Assembly: GCA_022786995.1 (NCBI GenBank)
Contig: JALFUW010000059.1
Location: 1-32,585, forward strand
DNA length: 32,585 bases
DNA from: Clostridiales bacterium
Lineage (GTDB): Bacteria > Bacillota > Clostridia > Oscillospirales > Oscillospiraceae
Reading direction: 5' to 3'
Part shown: piece by piece, positions 24,103 through 32,288 of the stretch
Numbering within the stretch: the first letter of the stretch is position 1
Layout: every line of letters begins with the position of its first letter
Notes under the pieces: model-generated
Told to the model about the DNA's origin: nothing
Seen by the model: the letters and a program-made list of their open reading frames with translations, nothing else
Databases searched by the model: none
Program-made: the position numbers and the translations under genes

Positions 24103-27006
24103 GTGCGCAAACGCCTGACAGCGGTACTTGCCGCCATCATTCTATGCCTGGGATTGGCCACGGTGGGCATTCAGTATTGCCGCTTTGTGGCTAAGACGAT
24201 CTATTCGGAAAGCACGGCGCATCTGCGGGAGATTTACCATCAGGCAAACCAGTCGCTGTATTGCCTTGTGGGAAGGAACTGGAGCGCTATGCATATGTGG
24301 ATCCCCTACCTGAGCGGTGCTGTCAGTGATCAGCAGATTGAAACCTTTGCGGCAAAGGCAAAGAAGGAAACCGGCGCAACAGACTTCTACTTTATTTCCC
24401 GGGACGGAAGCTATCGCACGGTGGACGGCGGCAGCGGGTATCTGGATATGAAGGAGGAACTGCCTGCTCTGATTCTGGATCGCAGGGACATCGTGGTGAA
24501 CGCCGTGGTGCCCGGACAGCCACAGATCATGGTGTTTGCGGTTCCGGCGGATCCGGGTACCTATCAGGGCTTTGCCTACGAAGCCATCGCCATCAGCTTC
24601 AACAACACGGATCTGGTCAAAACCCTGGAAATTTCCGCCTTTGACGGGCAGTCCCACAGCTATGTGGTTCGGCCAGATGGCCGGGTGGTTGTGGACGGCT
24701 CTGCCGATCAGAGCCGGAAAACCTATAATGTGCTGGCTATGCTCCGGGAAGCGTCGGATTTGGAAGAAAAAACCATCGACGCTATCAGTGAGGATTTCCA
24801 CAACGGCAGACCCGGCGCGGCGGTATTCAGGGCGGATGGAATCATCTATTATCTGACTTACGAATCCGCCCAGTTTCAGGACTGGGTTGTTCTTGGCATT
24901 GTACCCGCGGCTGTGGTGAATGCCAGCATGAGCAGGCTCCAGTCCACAACGCTGATTTTGGTGACGGTGCTGGCTGTGGGCATTGCGGCGGCGCTGATGA
25001 GCTATGTGATGCACAGAAACCACCTGAGTCTGCGAAGAAAGGACACGCAGCTGCGTTACCGGGACGCACTGTTTTCCACCCTGTCGCATACTGTGGACGA
25101 CGTGTTCATGATGCTGGATGCGGAAAACCTCCGGGTGGACTACCTCAGCCCCAACATTGAAAAGCTGGTGGGCGTTCCGCTGGAGGAAGCCCGGGAGGAT
25201 ATCCGGGTGATAGACGCGCTGGCGGAGAATCGGGAAATCCCGCTGATATTTGACCAGCTTCTGGCGATTCAGCCGGGGCAGCAGATGGAGTGGAACCGGG
25301 AATATTTTCACCGAAAATCCGGCGAAAGCCGATGGTTCCACGGGACAGCCCTCTGCCGGGAGATTCTCGGACGCAGAAAGTACATTCTTGTTTTGTCTGA
25401 TCGTACGAAGGACAGGCGAACCAATCAGGCCCTCGAGAAGGCGGTCAGCGCGGCGCAGGACGCAAGCAGGGCCAAGAGCGCCTTTCTGAGTAACATGTCC
25501 CACGATATCCGCACCCCCTTGAATGCCATTCTGGGCTTTACCACCCAGGCGCTGGCCAATGCCGGCAGCGAGGAACGTGTTCGGGACTACCTGAATAAGA
25601 TCCAGTCCTCCAGCGGCCATCTGCTTGGGCTAATCAACGACGTGCTGGACATGAGCCGCATCGAAAGCGGCAAAATCCATATTGAAGAGCAGCCGTCCAA
25701 TCTGGCGGAAATTTTTCACGACCTGAAGGATATCATCGCAGGACAGATGGACGCGAAGCAGCTTACCCTGCGGATGGACATTGTAAACGTGGTGGACGAG
25801 GATGTGTATTGCGACAGAACAAGACTCAGTCAGGTGCTTTTGAACCTGCTGTCGAACGCCGTCAAATTTACGCCCGCCGGCGGCACCGTATCCGTAGGGC
25901 TCAGCCAGCTGCCCGGCGCCCCGGTGGGGGAGGGCCTGTACGAGATCCGGGTGCGGGATACGGGCATCGGCATGAGTGAAGAATTCGCGGCCCATATTTT
26001 TGAGCCCTTTGAGCGGGAACGTAACGTTACAGTCAGCCGCACCCAGGGAACCGGGCTGGGTATGGCCATCACAAAGAATATCATCGAAATGATGGGCGGC
26101 GATATCACAGTATCCACCCGGAAGGACAAGGGCACCGAATTTGTCATCCGCCTGGGCCTTCGGCTACAGGCCTCCAGTGAAAACGCGGAGAAGATTCGGG
26201 AACTGGTAGGACTGCGGGCGCTGGTGGTGGACAAAGACTTTGGCACCTGCGACAGTGTCACGAGAATGCTGATAAAGCTTGGAATGCGGGCTGAGTGGAC
26301 CCTGTCCGGCCAGGAGGCCATTCTCCGGGCGCGGCAGTCCATGGAGCTGCATGATCCGTTCCGGGTCTACATCATCGCAGATCGGCTTGCGGATCTGGAG
26401 GGAGCCGAGATGACCCGACAGATCCGTGAACAGGGAGACGATACTTCTATCGTCATTGCCACCGCCAGCGAAGCCGAGGCGGAAGCCAGAGCGGCAGGGG
26501 TGTCCGGCTTCTGCGCGAAGCCTGTATTTCTGTCCGACCTGCGGGACAGCCTGCAGACAGCGCTGGGGCGGAGGAAGAAAACCCAGGAGGAGGCGCTGCC
26601 CACGGTGGAGGAAGCCGTGCAATTCCGGGGCAGGCACCTTCTTTTGACGGAGGACAACGAACTGAACCGGGAGATTGCGCTGGAAATCCTGGGGGAGTAC
26701 GGCTTTGTGGTGGATACGGCGGAAAATGGCGCGGTAGCGGTGCGGAAGATTTCTTCCGCGGCCCCCGGTGTCTATGATCTGGTGCTGATGGACATTCAGA
26801 TGCCGGTGATGGACGGTTTCGAAGCCACCCGCCGCATCCGTGCCCTATCGGAACCGGCGCTTTCCCACATTCCCATCATTGCCATGACCGCCAACGCCTT
26901 TGACGAGGATCGCCGGGCGGCGGCCCGCTGCGGTATGAACGGCTTTATCTCCAAGCCCATTGATACGGAGGAACTGCTGCGAACCCTGCATCAGATTTTC
27001 GGCTAA
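24103..27006 (+). CDS. Hybrid sensor histidine kinase (Cache-PAS-HisKA-HATPase-REC-REC)
   Basis: This is a 967-residue membrane kinase. TM1 is at about 5-25. An extracellular double-Cache-like region (about 30-280) is followed by TM2 (about 283-305), PAS (about 325-440) and HisKA with phospho-His467 in LSNMSHDIRTPLNAI. The HATPase domain shows LLNLLSNAVKFTP, DTGIGMS and GTGLGMAI. Two receivers follow. REC1 has Ala759 where the phosphoacceptor aspartate should be (IIADRLADLEG). REC2 is canonical, with Asp907-minus-10, that is Asp897 in LVLMDIQMPVMDG. There is no Hpt or DNA-binding output, so an outside partner must carry the signal. GTG 24103 was chosen because GGAGGGG (24091-24097) precedes it; GTG 24073, overlapping the upstream stop, is the alternative. 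Confidence 0.92.
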   Translation: MRKRLTAVLAAIILCLGLATVGIQYCRFVAKTIYSESTAHLREIYHQANQSLYCLVGRNWSAMHMWIPYLSGAVSDQQIETFAAKAKKETGATDFYFISRDGSYRTVDGGSGYLDMKEELPALILDRRDIVVNAVVPGQPQIMVFAVPADPGTYQGFAYEAIAISFNNTDLVKTLEISAFDGQSHSYVVRPDGRVVVDGSADQSRKTYNVLAMLREASDLEEKTIDAISEDFHNGRPGAAVFRADGIIYYLTYESAQFQDWVVLGIVPAAVVNASMSRLQSTTLILVTVLAVGIAAALMSYVMHRNHLSLRRKDTQLRYRDALFSTLSHTVDDVFMMLDAENLRVDYLSPNIEKLVGVPLEEAREDIRVIDALAENREIPLIFDQLLAIQPGQQMEWNREYFHRKSGESRWFHGTALCREILGRRKYILVLSDRTKDRRTNQALEKAVSAAQDASRAKSAFLSNMSHDIRTPLNAILGFTTQALANAGSEERVRDYLNKIQSSSGHLLGLINDVLDMSRIESGKIHIEEQPSNLAEIFHDLKDIIAGQMDAKQLTLRMDIVNVVDEDVYCDRTRLSQVLLNLLSNAVKFTPAGGTVSVGLSQLPGAPVGEGLYEIRVRDTGIGMSEEFAAHIFEPFERERNVTVSRTQGTGLGMAITKNIIEMMGGDITVSTRKDKGTEFVIRLGLRLQASSENAEKIRELVGLRALVVDKDFGTCDSVTRMLIKLGMRAEWTLSGQEAILRARQSMELHDPFRVYIIADRLADLEGAEMTRQIREQGDDTSIVIATASEAEAEARAAGVSGFCAKPVFLSDLRDSLQTALGRRKKTQEEALPTVEEAVQFRGRHLLLTEDNELNREIALEILGEYGFVVDTAENGAVAVRKISSAAPGVYDLVLMDIQMPVMDGFEATRRIRALSEPALSHIPIIAMTANAFDEDRRAAARCGMNGFISKPIDTEELLRTLHQIFG

Positions 27007-27010
27007 CAAT

Positions 27011-27043
27011 CACGCCCCTCTTTCGCCTGGAAAGAGGGGCGTG
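27011..27043. terminator. Hairpin between the kinase and rhodanese genes
   Basis: Perfect 13-bp arms CACGCCCCTCTTT (27011-27023) and AAAGAGGGGCGTG (27031-27043) surround a seven-base loop between convergent genes. U-runs are short on both sides, so termination strength is uncertain. Confidence 0.7.
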
Positions 27044-27049
27044 CTACGT

Positions 27050-27454
27050 TTATGAGGAAACGGTTTCTCCCGGCCAGCTCAGGATGCCGCCGAACTCCAC
27101 GATATTGGTGTAGCCCTGTTCGGCGAGCTTCTGAGCGGCCTGCTTGCTGCGGTTGCCGCTGCGGCAATAGACCAGAATCAGCTGGTCTTTGTCGGGCAAG
27201 GCGGGGATTTCTTCCGTGCCGATGGTTTCGTTGGGGATGCAGACGGCGCCGGGAATGTGGCCTTGGTCGTATTCCGCCTGGGTGCGGACATCCAGAAGTA
27301 TATAATCCGATGCGGATTCCATCAGGGCGGCAGCGTCCGTGGCGCTGACCTGACGGTAGACGGCCTTGGGCTGGTCTGCCCCGCCTGTGGCTGTATTCCG
27401 GCCGCAGCCTGTGAGCAGAAGCAGTCCGGCGAGAATCATAGGGAACAGTTTCAT
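27050..27454 (-). CDS. Lipoprotein rhodanese
   Basis: This is a 134-residue protein: signal peptide MKLFPMILAGLLLLTG with lipobox Cys17, a short linker, and a single rhodanese domain. The domain has DYILLDVRTQAEYDQGHIPG, and the active loop is VYCRSGNRSKQAA with the catalytic cysteine of the CRSGNR type. It should move sulfane sulfur or act in thiol redox chemistry on the outer face of the membrane. ATG 27454 was chosen over an in-frame TTG at 27469, which lies inside the ribosome site (TTGGAGG). It stands downstream of mfd on the same strand and could share its transcript. Confidence 0.9.
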   Translation of the reverse strand: MKLFPMILAGLLLLTGCGRNTATGGADQPKAVYRQVSATDAAALMESASDYILLDVRTQAEYDQGHIPGAVCIPNETIGTEEIPALPDKDQLILVYCRSGNRSKQAAQKLAEQGYTNIVEFGGILSWPGETVSS

Positions 27455-27473
27455 AATCCTTACCTCCAATTTT

Positions 27474-27575
27474 TCAGGGCTTCAGTGTCCAGCCGTGGTC
27501 GCCGTGGTAGATCATGGGCCGGGTCTGTCCCCTGTCGATGCAGATATTCTCCTGATGTTTTGACCCCAACAGCAT
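27474..27575 (-). CDS. Possible 33-residue peptide after mfd
   Basis: A short frame from ATG 27575 to TGA 27474-27476 codes for MLLGSKHQENICIDRGQTRP then MIYHGDHGWTLKP. It begins nine bases after the mfd stop and lies in the same frame as mfd, with only the codons GGC AAT ATC between the mfd TAA and the ATG. A weak AAGG lies eight bases upstream. The composition is protein-like, but I recognise no family. It could be a real small gene, the decayed 3' end of a longer one, or chance. Confidence 0.4.
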   Translation of the reverse strand: MLLGSKHQENICIDRGQTRPMIYHGDHGWTLKP

Positions 27576-27584
27576 GATATTGCC

Positions 27585-30500
27585 TTAAGAATTGCAGCAG
27601 CCCAGGTAGCGGTCGATGAATACCTTGCTCTGCTTCAGGCTGTCAACACCCGAGGCAAGCTTTAACCGCAGGGTCGGCTCCTTGGCGCTGGCAAGGAAGG
27701 TGACCCGGGCCTTGTAATCCGGGTCGGCGCACAGGGCGCTGACGGCTTCAAAGTTGAGATTTGCCAGGGTAAACAGCACCTCGCCGGACTTCTGCTTGAT
27801 GTCCTTGATGCTGACCTCCTTGGCCTTGGCCCGGAGCAGGGCGATGTCGATGAGGTTGAGAACCCCTCTGGGCGGCTCGCCGTAGCGGTCCACGATCTCA
27901 TCCAGCAGATCGTCGGCATCCTCCTGGGTGCGGATGGCGGCCATCCGGCGGTACAGATCCATCCGCTCCTCGCCCCGGGACACATAGTCCTTGTCCACGT
28001 TGGCGGTGACGTTGAGATCGGCGGTGCAGTCGGGGGCCTTGGGGGCCGCGCCCTGCTCCTCCAGCACGGCCTCGTCCAGCAATTTGAGGTACATGTCATA
28101 GCCCACGCTCATCATGCGGCCGGACTGCTCCGCGCCCAAGAGGTTGCCCGCGCCGCGAATTTCCAGATCCCGCATGGCGATCTTGAAGCCGGAACCGAAT
28201 TCGGCAAAATCCCGGATGGCGGACAGCCGCTTTTCGGCAATTTCCGTAAGGTTCTTGTCGGGCTTGTAGGTGAAATAGGCGTAGGCGTGGCGGGTGGAGC
28301 GGCCGACCCGGCCCCGGAGCTGGTGGAGCTGACTTAAGCCGAAGCGGTCGGCGTTCTCAATAATTAAGGTGTTGGCGTTGGGGATGTCCAGACCCGTTTC
28401 AATGATGGTGGTGCACACCAGCACCTGAATGTCGCCGTCGGTCATGGCCTGCATCACGTCACCAAGGGCGTCTTCCCCCATCTGTCCGTGAGCCACACCC
28501 ACCCGCAGGCCGGGAATCCGCCGCTGGAGGGCACTGGCACACTGATCGATGGTCTCCGTGCGGTTGTGGAGGTAGTACACCTGCCCGCCCCGCTCCACCT
28601 CCCGGCGGATGGCATCGTCGATGACGGCGGTGTTGTGCTCCATGACGAAGGTCTGCACCGGGTAGCGGTCGGCGGGGGGCTCCTCAATGGTGGACATATC
28701 CCGGATGCCGGACAGGGCCATGTTCAGCGTCCGGGGGATGGGGGTGGCGGACAGGGTCAGCACATCCACGCCCTTGGACATTTCTTTTAAGCGCTCCTTG
28801 TGGCTGACGCCGAAACGCTGCTCTTCATCAATGATCAGCAGCCCCAAGTCTTTAAATTGCACGCTTTTTTGCAGCAGCTTGTGGGTGCCGATGATCACGT
28901 CCACGCTGCCTGCCGCCAGATTGCGCAATGTTTGCTGCTGCTGTTTGGGCGTGCGGAAGCGGCTGAGCACGTCAATGTTCACCGGGAAGCCCCGGAACCG
29001 GGCCATGGCGGTGGTGTAGTGCTGCTGGGCAAGGACGGTGGTGGGCACTAAGATTGCCACCTGCTTGCCGTCCATAACGGCTTTCATGACAGCCCGCAGG
29101 GCCACCTCAGTTTTGCCGAAGCCCACATCGCCGCAGAGCAGCCGATCCATGGGAGTCGGCGTCTCCATATCCCGCTTGATGTCGGCGATGCAGCGCAGCT
29201 GATCATCGGTTTCGGGGTAGGGGAAGTTGTCTTCAAATTCCCTCTGCCAGGGGGAATCTGCCGCAAAGGCAAAGCCGGGCTGCCGCTTCCGGGCGGCGTA
29301 AAGCTGAATCAGCTCCCCGGCCATATCCTTGGCGGCCTTCCGGGCCTTGGCCTTGGTTTTTTGCCATGCGTCGGAACCAATCTTATTCAGCCGCACGTTG
29401 GCGTCCTCACCACCGCCGCCGATGTACTTGCTGACGAGATCCAGCTGAGTGGCGGGGACGAACAGGGTGTCGCTGCCCTGATAGGCAATTTTGATATAGT
29501 CCTTCACGGCACCGTCCACCTTGATCTGCTCCATGCACACGAACCGGCCGATGCCGTAATTTTCGTGCACCACCAGATCACCGGGGGTCAGGTCGGTGAA
29601 GGCGTTCAGCTTCTGCCGGTTGGTGGAGCCGGTTTTCTTGGCAGCCTTCCGTTTCGGTTCGCTGCGGGCGATGAGCTGTCCCTCCGTCAGCACTGCCAGA
29701 CGGCTCATGGGGTATTCCATACCATAGGGCAGGCTGCCTTCCGTCAGCAGAATCTGCCCCGGCTTGGGCAGGGTGGTGAGCGGAATGCAGATAAAAGAGG
29801 AGAGGTTTTTGGCGCTGAGCATTTCCTGCAAAATTTCCGCCCTTCTGCGGGTGCCGCAGAGTACCAGAGAGCCAAACTCCTGCTTCTGGTAGTGGGATAG
29901 GTCTGATGCGGCGGTGTCCAGATTGCCGCCGTAGCCGGGAAGCTGCTTGGCGGTCATGGGAAGCAGTACCTTGGGCGGGCAGCCTTCCGGGTATGCGGAA
30001 CCGCCGAAGGTGTCAAAATACAGCACCGTCCGCCCCTTTAATCCGGCGCAGAAGTCCTCCCACTGGCACACAAAGTCGCACAGCTCTCCGGCAACCAGCC
30101 CGCCTTGCAGCATGGAATCCAGCTGCATTCCCATTTCGTCGCAGCGGGTGCGGGCAGTACGCTTCAGATTCGCCTGATCGCAGAGCACCACAATGGCGTC
30201 TTCCGGGATATAGTCCACCGCGGTGGTCAGCTCCGGGTAGATGAGGGCCATGTAGCGGTCAGAGGCGGGATTGTGGAGATCGTTTTCGTATTTTTCCAGA
30301 TCCCGGCTCAGAGTGGTGATCAGAGCCTCGTTGGGATTTTTCCGCCGTTTCTGCCGGGAAATGAGACCCCCGATATCCTTGCACAACCCGGCGATGCCCT
30401 TGGGGTGCAGGCCCGGCTGGGTCTCGCCTACGGGCAGAATGGTGACGGATTCGATATTCTCGTTGCGTCGCTGGGTCTGGGGGTCAAAATAGCCCATGGT

Positions 30501-31100
30501 GTCCAGCTCGTCGCCGAAAAACTCCGCCCGGATGGGCTGGTCGGTGGCAGGGGAGTACACATCCAGAATACCGCCCCGCAGAGCAAACTGACCGGGGCCT
30601 TCCACCATACCGCAGCGGCTGTACCCAGCGGATACCAGACGATCCGTCAGGTCATCAAGAGGATATTCCTGCCCCACTTCCAGTGTAAAGGCGGCGCTTT
30701 TCAGCACCGACCGCGGCATGGTTCGCAGGCTCAGGGCCTCCCAGCTCATGATTTGCAGTCGCGTTCGGCCCGAGGCAAGGTCATACAGCTGACGCAGACG
30801 CTTCTGCTCCCAAGCTCTCGACACCACGGTGGCATCGTACAGCGTCAGATCCCGTCCGGGCAGGATGGGAGCAGCTTCCCCCAAAAAACATTTCAATTCT
30901 TCCTGAAGCCGCCGGGCCGCCATGTCGTCCTGACACAGCAGCACTATGGGACGGTTGGTATCGGAATACAATCCAGCCAGCAGGTGGCTGCGGTTGATCT
31001 GACCGATGCCGGTGACAGCCGCGCTCTGACCTTCCGCAACGGCGGTGAGCAACGTATTGTATTCCGGCATGGATTTCAGCATTGAGAGAAGCTTTTCCAT
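27585..31100 (-). CDS. mfd: Transcription-repair coupling factor
   Basis: This is a 1171-residue protein of normal length. Mfd removes RNA polymerase stalled at DNA damage and recruits UvrA. The N-terminal UvrB-like part, the RNA-polymerase-interacting part (TPGDLVVHENYGIGRFVCME), the helicase domain and the C-terminal TRCF domain follow in order. The helicase motifs are intact: Walker A GDVGFGKTE with Lys663, IIDEEQRFGV (near 755), TLSATPIPRTLNMALSG and LHQLRGRVGRS. ATG 31100 was chosen because GAGG lies about eight bases upstream; a TTG one codon earlier is possible. The pth-mfd order is widespread in Firmicutes. Confidence 0.97.
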   Translation of the reverse strand: MEKLLSMLKSMPEYNTLLTAVAEGQSAAVTGIGQINRSHLLAGLYSDTNRPIVLLCQDDMAARRLQEELKCFLGEAAPILPGRDLTLYDATVVSRAWEQKRLRQLYDLASGRTRLQIMSWEALSLRTMPRSVLKSAAFTLEVGQEYPLDDLTDRLVSAGYSRCGMVEGPGQFALRGGILDVYSPATDQPIRAEFFGDELDTMGYFDPQTQRRNENIESVTILPVGETQPGLHPKGIAGLCKDIGGLISRQKRRKNPNEALITTLSRDLEKYENDLHNPASDRYMALIYPELTTAVDYIPEDAIVVLCDQANLKRTARTRCDEMGMQLDSMLQGGLVAGELCDFVCQWEDFCAGLKGRTVLYFDTFGGSAYPEGCPPKVLLPMTAKQLPGYGGNLDTAASDLSHYQKQEFGSLVLCGTRRRAEILQEMLSAKNLSSFICIPLTTLPKPGQILLTEGSLPYGMEYPMSRLAVLTEGQLIARSEPKRKAAKKTGSTNRQKLNAFTDLTPGDLVVHENYGIGRFVCMEQIKVDGAVKDYIKIAYQGSDTLFVPATQLDLVSKYIGGGGEDANVRLNKIGSDAWQKTKAKARKAAKDMAGELIQLYAARKRQPGFAFAADSPWQREFEDNFPYPETDDQLRCIADIKRDMETPTPMDRLLCGDVGFGKTEVALRAVMKAVMDGKQVAILVPTTVLAQQHYTTAMARFRGFPVNIDVLSRFRTPKQQQQTLRNLAAGSVDVIIGTHKLLQKSVQFKDLGLLIIDEEQRFGVSHKERLKEMSKGVDVLTLSATPIPRTLNMALSGIRDMSTIEEPPADRYPVQTFVMEHNTAVIDDAIRREVERGGQVYYLHNRTETIDQCASALQRRIPGLRVGVAHGQMGEDALGDVMQAMTDGDIQVLVCTTIIETGLDIPNANTLIIENADRFGLSQLHQLRGRVGRSTRHAYAYFTYKPDKNLTEIAEKRLSAIRDFAEFGSGFKIAMRDLEIRGAGNLLGAEQSGRMMSVGYDMYLKLLDEAVLEEQGAAPKAPDCTADLNVTANVDKDYVSRGEERMDLYRRMAAIRTQEDADDLLDEIVDRYGEPPRGVLNLIDIALLRAKAKEVSIKDIKQKSGEVLFTLANLNFEAVSALCADPDYKARVTFLASAKEPTLRLKLASGVDSLKQSKVFIDRYLGCCNS

Positions 31101-31133
31101 CAAAATACCTCATTTCCTGACAACGTGGCAACG

Positions 31134-31160
31134 CGGAAAGAGAGGAAAACTCTCTTTCCG
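31134..31160 (-). promoter_or_regulatory. Hairpin in the pth-mfd gap
   Basis: Perfect 11-bp arms CGGAAAGAGAG (31134-31144) and CTCTCTTTCCG (31150-31160) surround a five-base loop. No T-run follows on the minus strand. It lies in the mfd 5' leader, 34 bases before the start codon. A second small hairpin (GCGGCG/CGCCGC, 31168-31182) lies next to it. Confidence 0.45.
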
Positions 31161-31253
31161 TGGTAAAGCGGCGAGTCGCCGCGGACAATGCGTCACGGAC
31201 GCTGGGAAGTCAACCAACATCCTTTGGGCCCCTCGACCGGGAACGCTTCGTTA

Positions 31254-31281
31254 AATATAGGGGAAGGCATTGCTTTGCTAA
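31254..31281 (-). promoter_or_regulatory. Possible mfd promoter
   Basis: On the minus strand, TTAGCA (31276-31281) and TATATT (31254-31259) have a 16-base spacer. They lie just downstream of pth and about 155 bases before mfd. This suggests mfd can be transcribed on its own as well as from pth. Confidence 0.4.
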
Positions 31282-31298
31282 AGCACAATACTCCCGCA

Positions 31299-31895
31299 TT
31301 ACGGATGCGAGCCATTGAACCGATTGGCAGCCTCGGGCACCCCGTGATCGATGATGGCAAGGGCTGCGTCGGCGGCGTTTTTCAGGGATACGCCCAGCGC
31401 CTTTTCGTCCTGTGCCGGGAAGGAGGACAGCACCCAGTCCGCCAGATCGTATTCCGGGTTTGGCTTGGCGCCCACACCGATCTTCACCCGGGGAAAGTCC
31501 TGACTGCCCAGCTCCTGAATGATGGACTTGATGCCGTTGTGCCCCCCGGCGGAGCCATTTGCCCGCACCCGCAGCCGCCCCGGCTCCAGAGAGATATCGT
31601 CAAACATCACAATGATATTCTGGGGCGGGATTTTGAAGAAGGCGGAAAGCTGCAATACCGACCGCCCGGACAGGTTCATATAGGTCTGTGGCTTCAGCAG
31701 AAACAGCTTGCAGCCGTTGTAATTCGTCTGGTTGTACAGCCCCTGAAATTTCAGCTTATCAACCTTCACGCCCAGCTTCTGGGCAAGGCAGTCCATAGCC
31801 CGAAAGCCGCAGTTGTGGCGGGAGCGCTCATATTCTTTTCCGGGATTGCCCAGGCCCACAATGAGCCAGCTTTCGGATTCGTTTTTCTGAAACAC
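31299..31895 (-). CDS. pth: Peptidyl-tRNA hydrolase
   Basis: This 198-residue enzyme recycles peptidyl-tRNA dropped from ribosomes. Family motifs are complete: LIVGLGNPGKEYERSRHNCG with the catalytic histidine in SRHN, KPQTYMNLSG, the aspartate in IIVMFDDISLEPG, and SAGGHNGIKSII. The start is GTG 31895 with AGGAGG nine bases upstream. The frame is open to 32015, but the extra 40 residues lie upstream of the promoter and ribosome site and are not coding. It is upstream of mfd, as in many Firmicutes. Confidence 0.96.
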   Translation of the reverse strand: MFQKNESESWLIVGLGNPGKEYERSRHNCGFRAMDCLAQKLGVKVDKLKFQGLYNQTNYNGCKLFLLKPQTYMNLSGRSVLQLSAFFKIPPQNIIVMFDDISLEPGRLRVRANGSAGGHNGIKSIIQELGSQDFPRVKIGVGAKPNPEYDLADWVLSSFPAQDEKALGVSLKNAADAALAIIDHGVPEAANRFNGSHP

Positions 31896-31937
31896 CGCAG
31901 GTGTCCTCCTGTAAGAATAAAATACATTATCTTGCCT

Positions 31938-31967
31938 ATTATACCACGAAAAACCTGGAAAACGCAA
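31938..31967 (-). promoter_or_regulatory. Promoter of pth
   Basis: On the minus strand, TTGCGT (31962-31967) and a perfect TATAAT (31938-31943) have an 18-base spacer and lie about 43 bases before GTG 31895. Confidence 0.6.
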
Positions 31968-32070
31968 TATGAATTTGAAACAAAAAACCTTCGGAAAGGC
32001 GGGTGTCCGTAACACAGTAATTCTATGAATTATTTATTACGGCATCTGTCTTGCAGGATTGGTAACACGA

Positions 32071-32118
32071 AAAATAGGCGATACCTGGTTGTTTTGACCG
32101 GGTATCGCTTATTTTTTT
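32071..32118 (+). terminator. Strong intrinsic terminator with no gene before it
   Basis: A 15-bp or longer stem around GGCGATACCTGG (32077-32088) and CCGGGTATCGCT (32098-32109), with G-T wobbles and a nine-base loop, is followed by seven Ts (32112-32118). The only genes to the left point the other way. The terminator therefore ends either a small RNA or transcripts escaping from further left. A second hairpin (CCGTAA 32007-32012 with TTACGG 32037-32042, enclosing TAATTC-TAT-GAATTA) lies 30 bases before it. Confidence 0.75.
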
Positions 32119-32135
32119 GCCTGCATTATAAAGAA

Positions 32136-32164
32136 TAGACATATTCTGAATTTTCGGTTACAAT
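32136..32164 (+). promoter_or_regulatory. Promoter of the last gene
   Basis: TAGACA (32136-32141), a 17-base spacer and TACAAT (32159-32164) lie about 120 bases upstream of ATG 32289. The leader between is A/T rich, and I see no clear riboswitch in it. Confidence 0.55.
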
Positions 32165-32288
32165 AGATGCGAAGTACGACAAATCTTCATCAAGAAGAAT
32201 TTTTCAAAAAATTTTGTAGCGATTGGAAAAAAGCGCAATTCTGGTGCCCATATATTATGGGGGGAATCTATTGAACGAGGTGATGAAT

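Noticed and set aside
30105..31085. 326-codon plus-strand frame opposite mfd
   Set aside because: Mfd is complete on the other strand. This is the usual long shadow in G+C-biased coding DNA.
31104..31298. Structured RNA or T-box in the pth-mfd gap
   Set aside because: The gap has two small hairpins and a possible promoter, but none of the conserved blocks of a known riboswitch or T-box.
31896..32015. N-terminal extension of pth to 32015
   Set aside because: It contains the TATAAT box and the AGGAGG site and goes beyond the normal start of the family.
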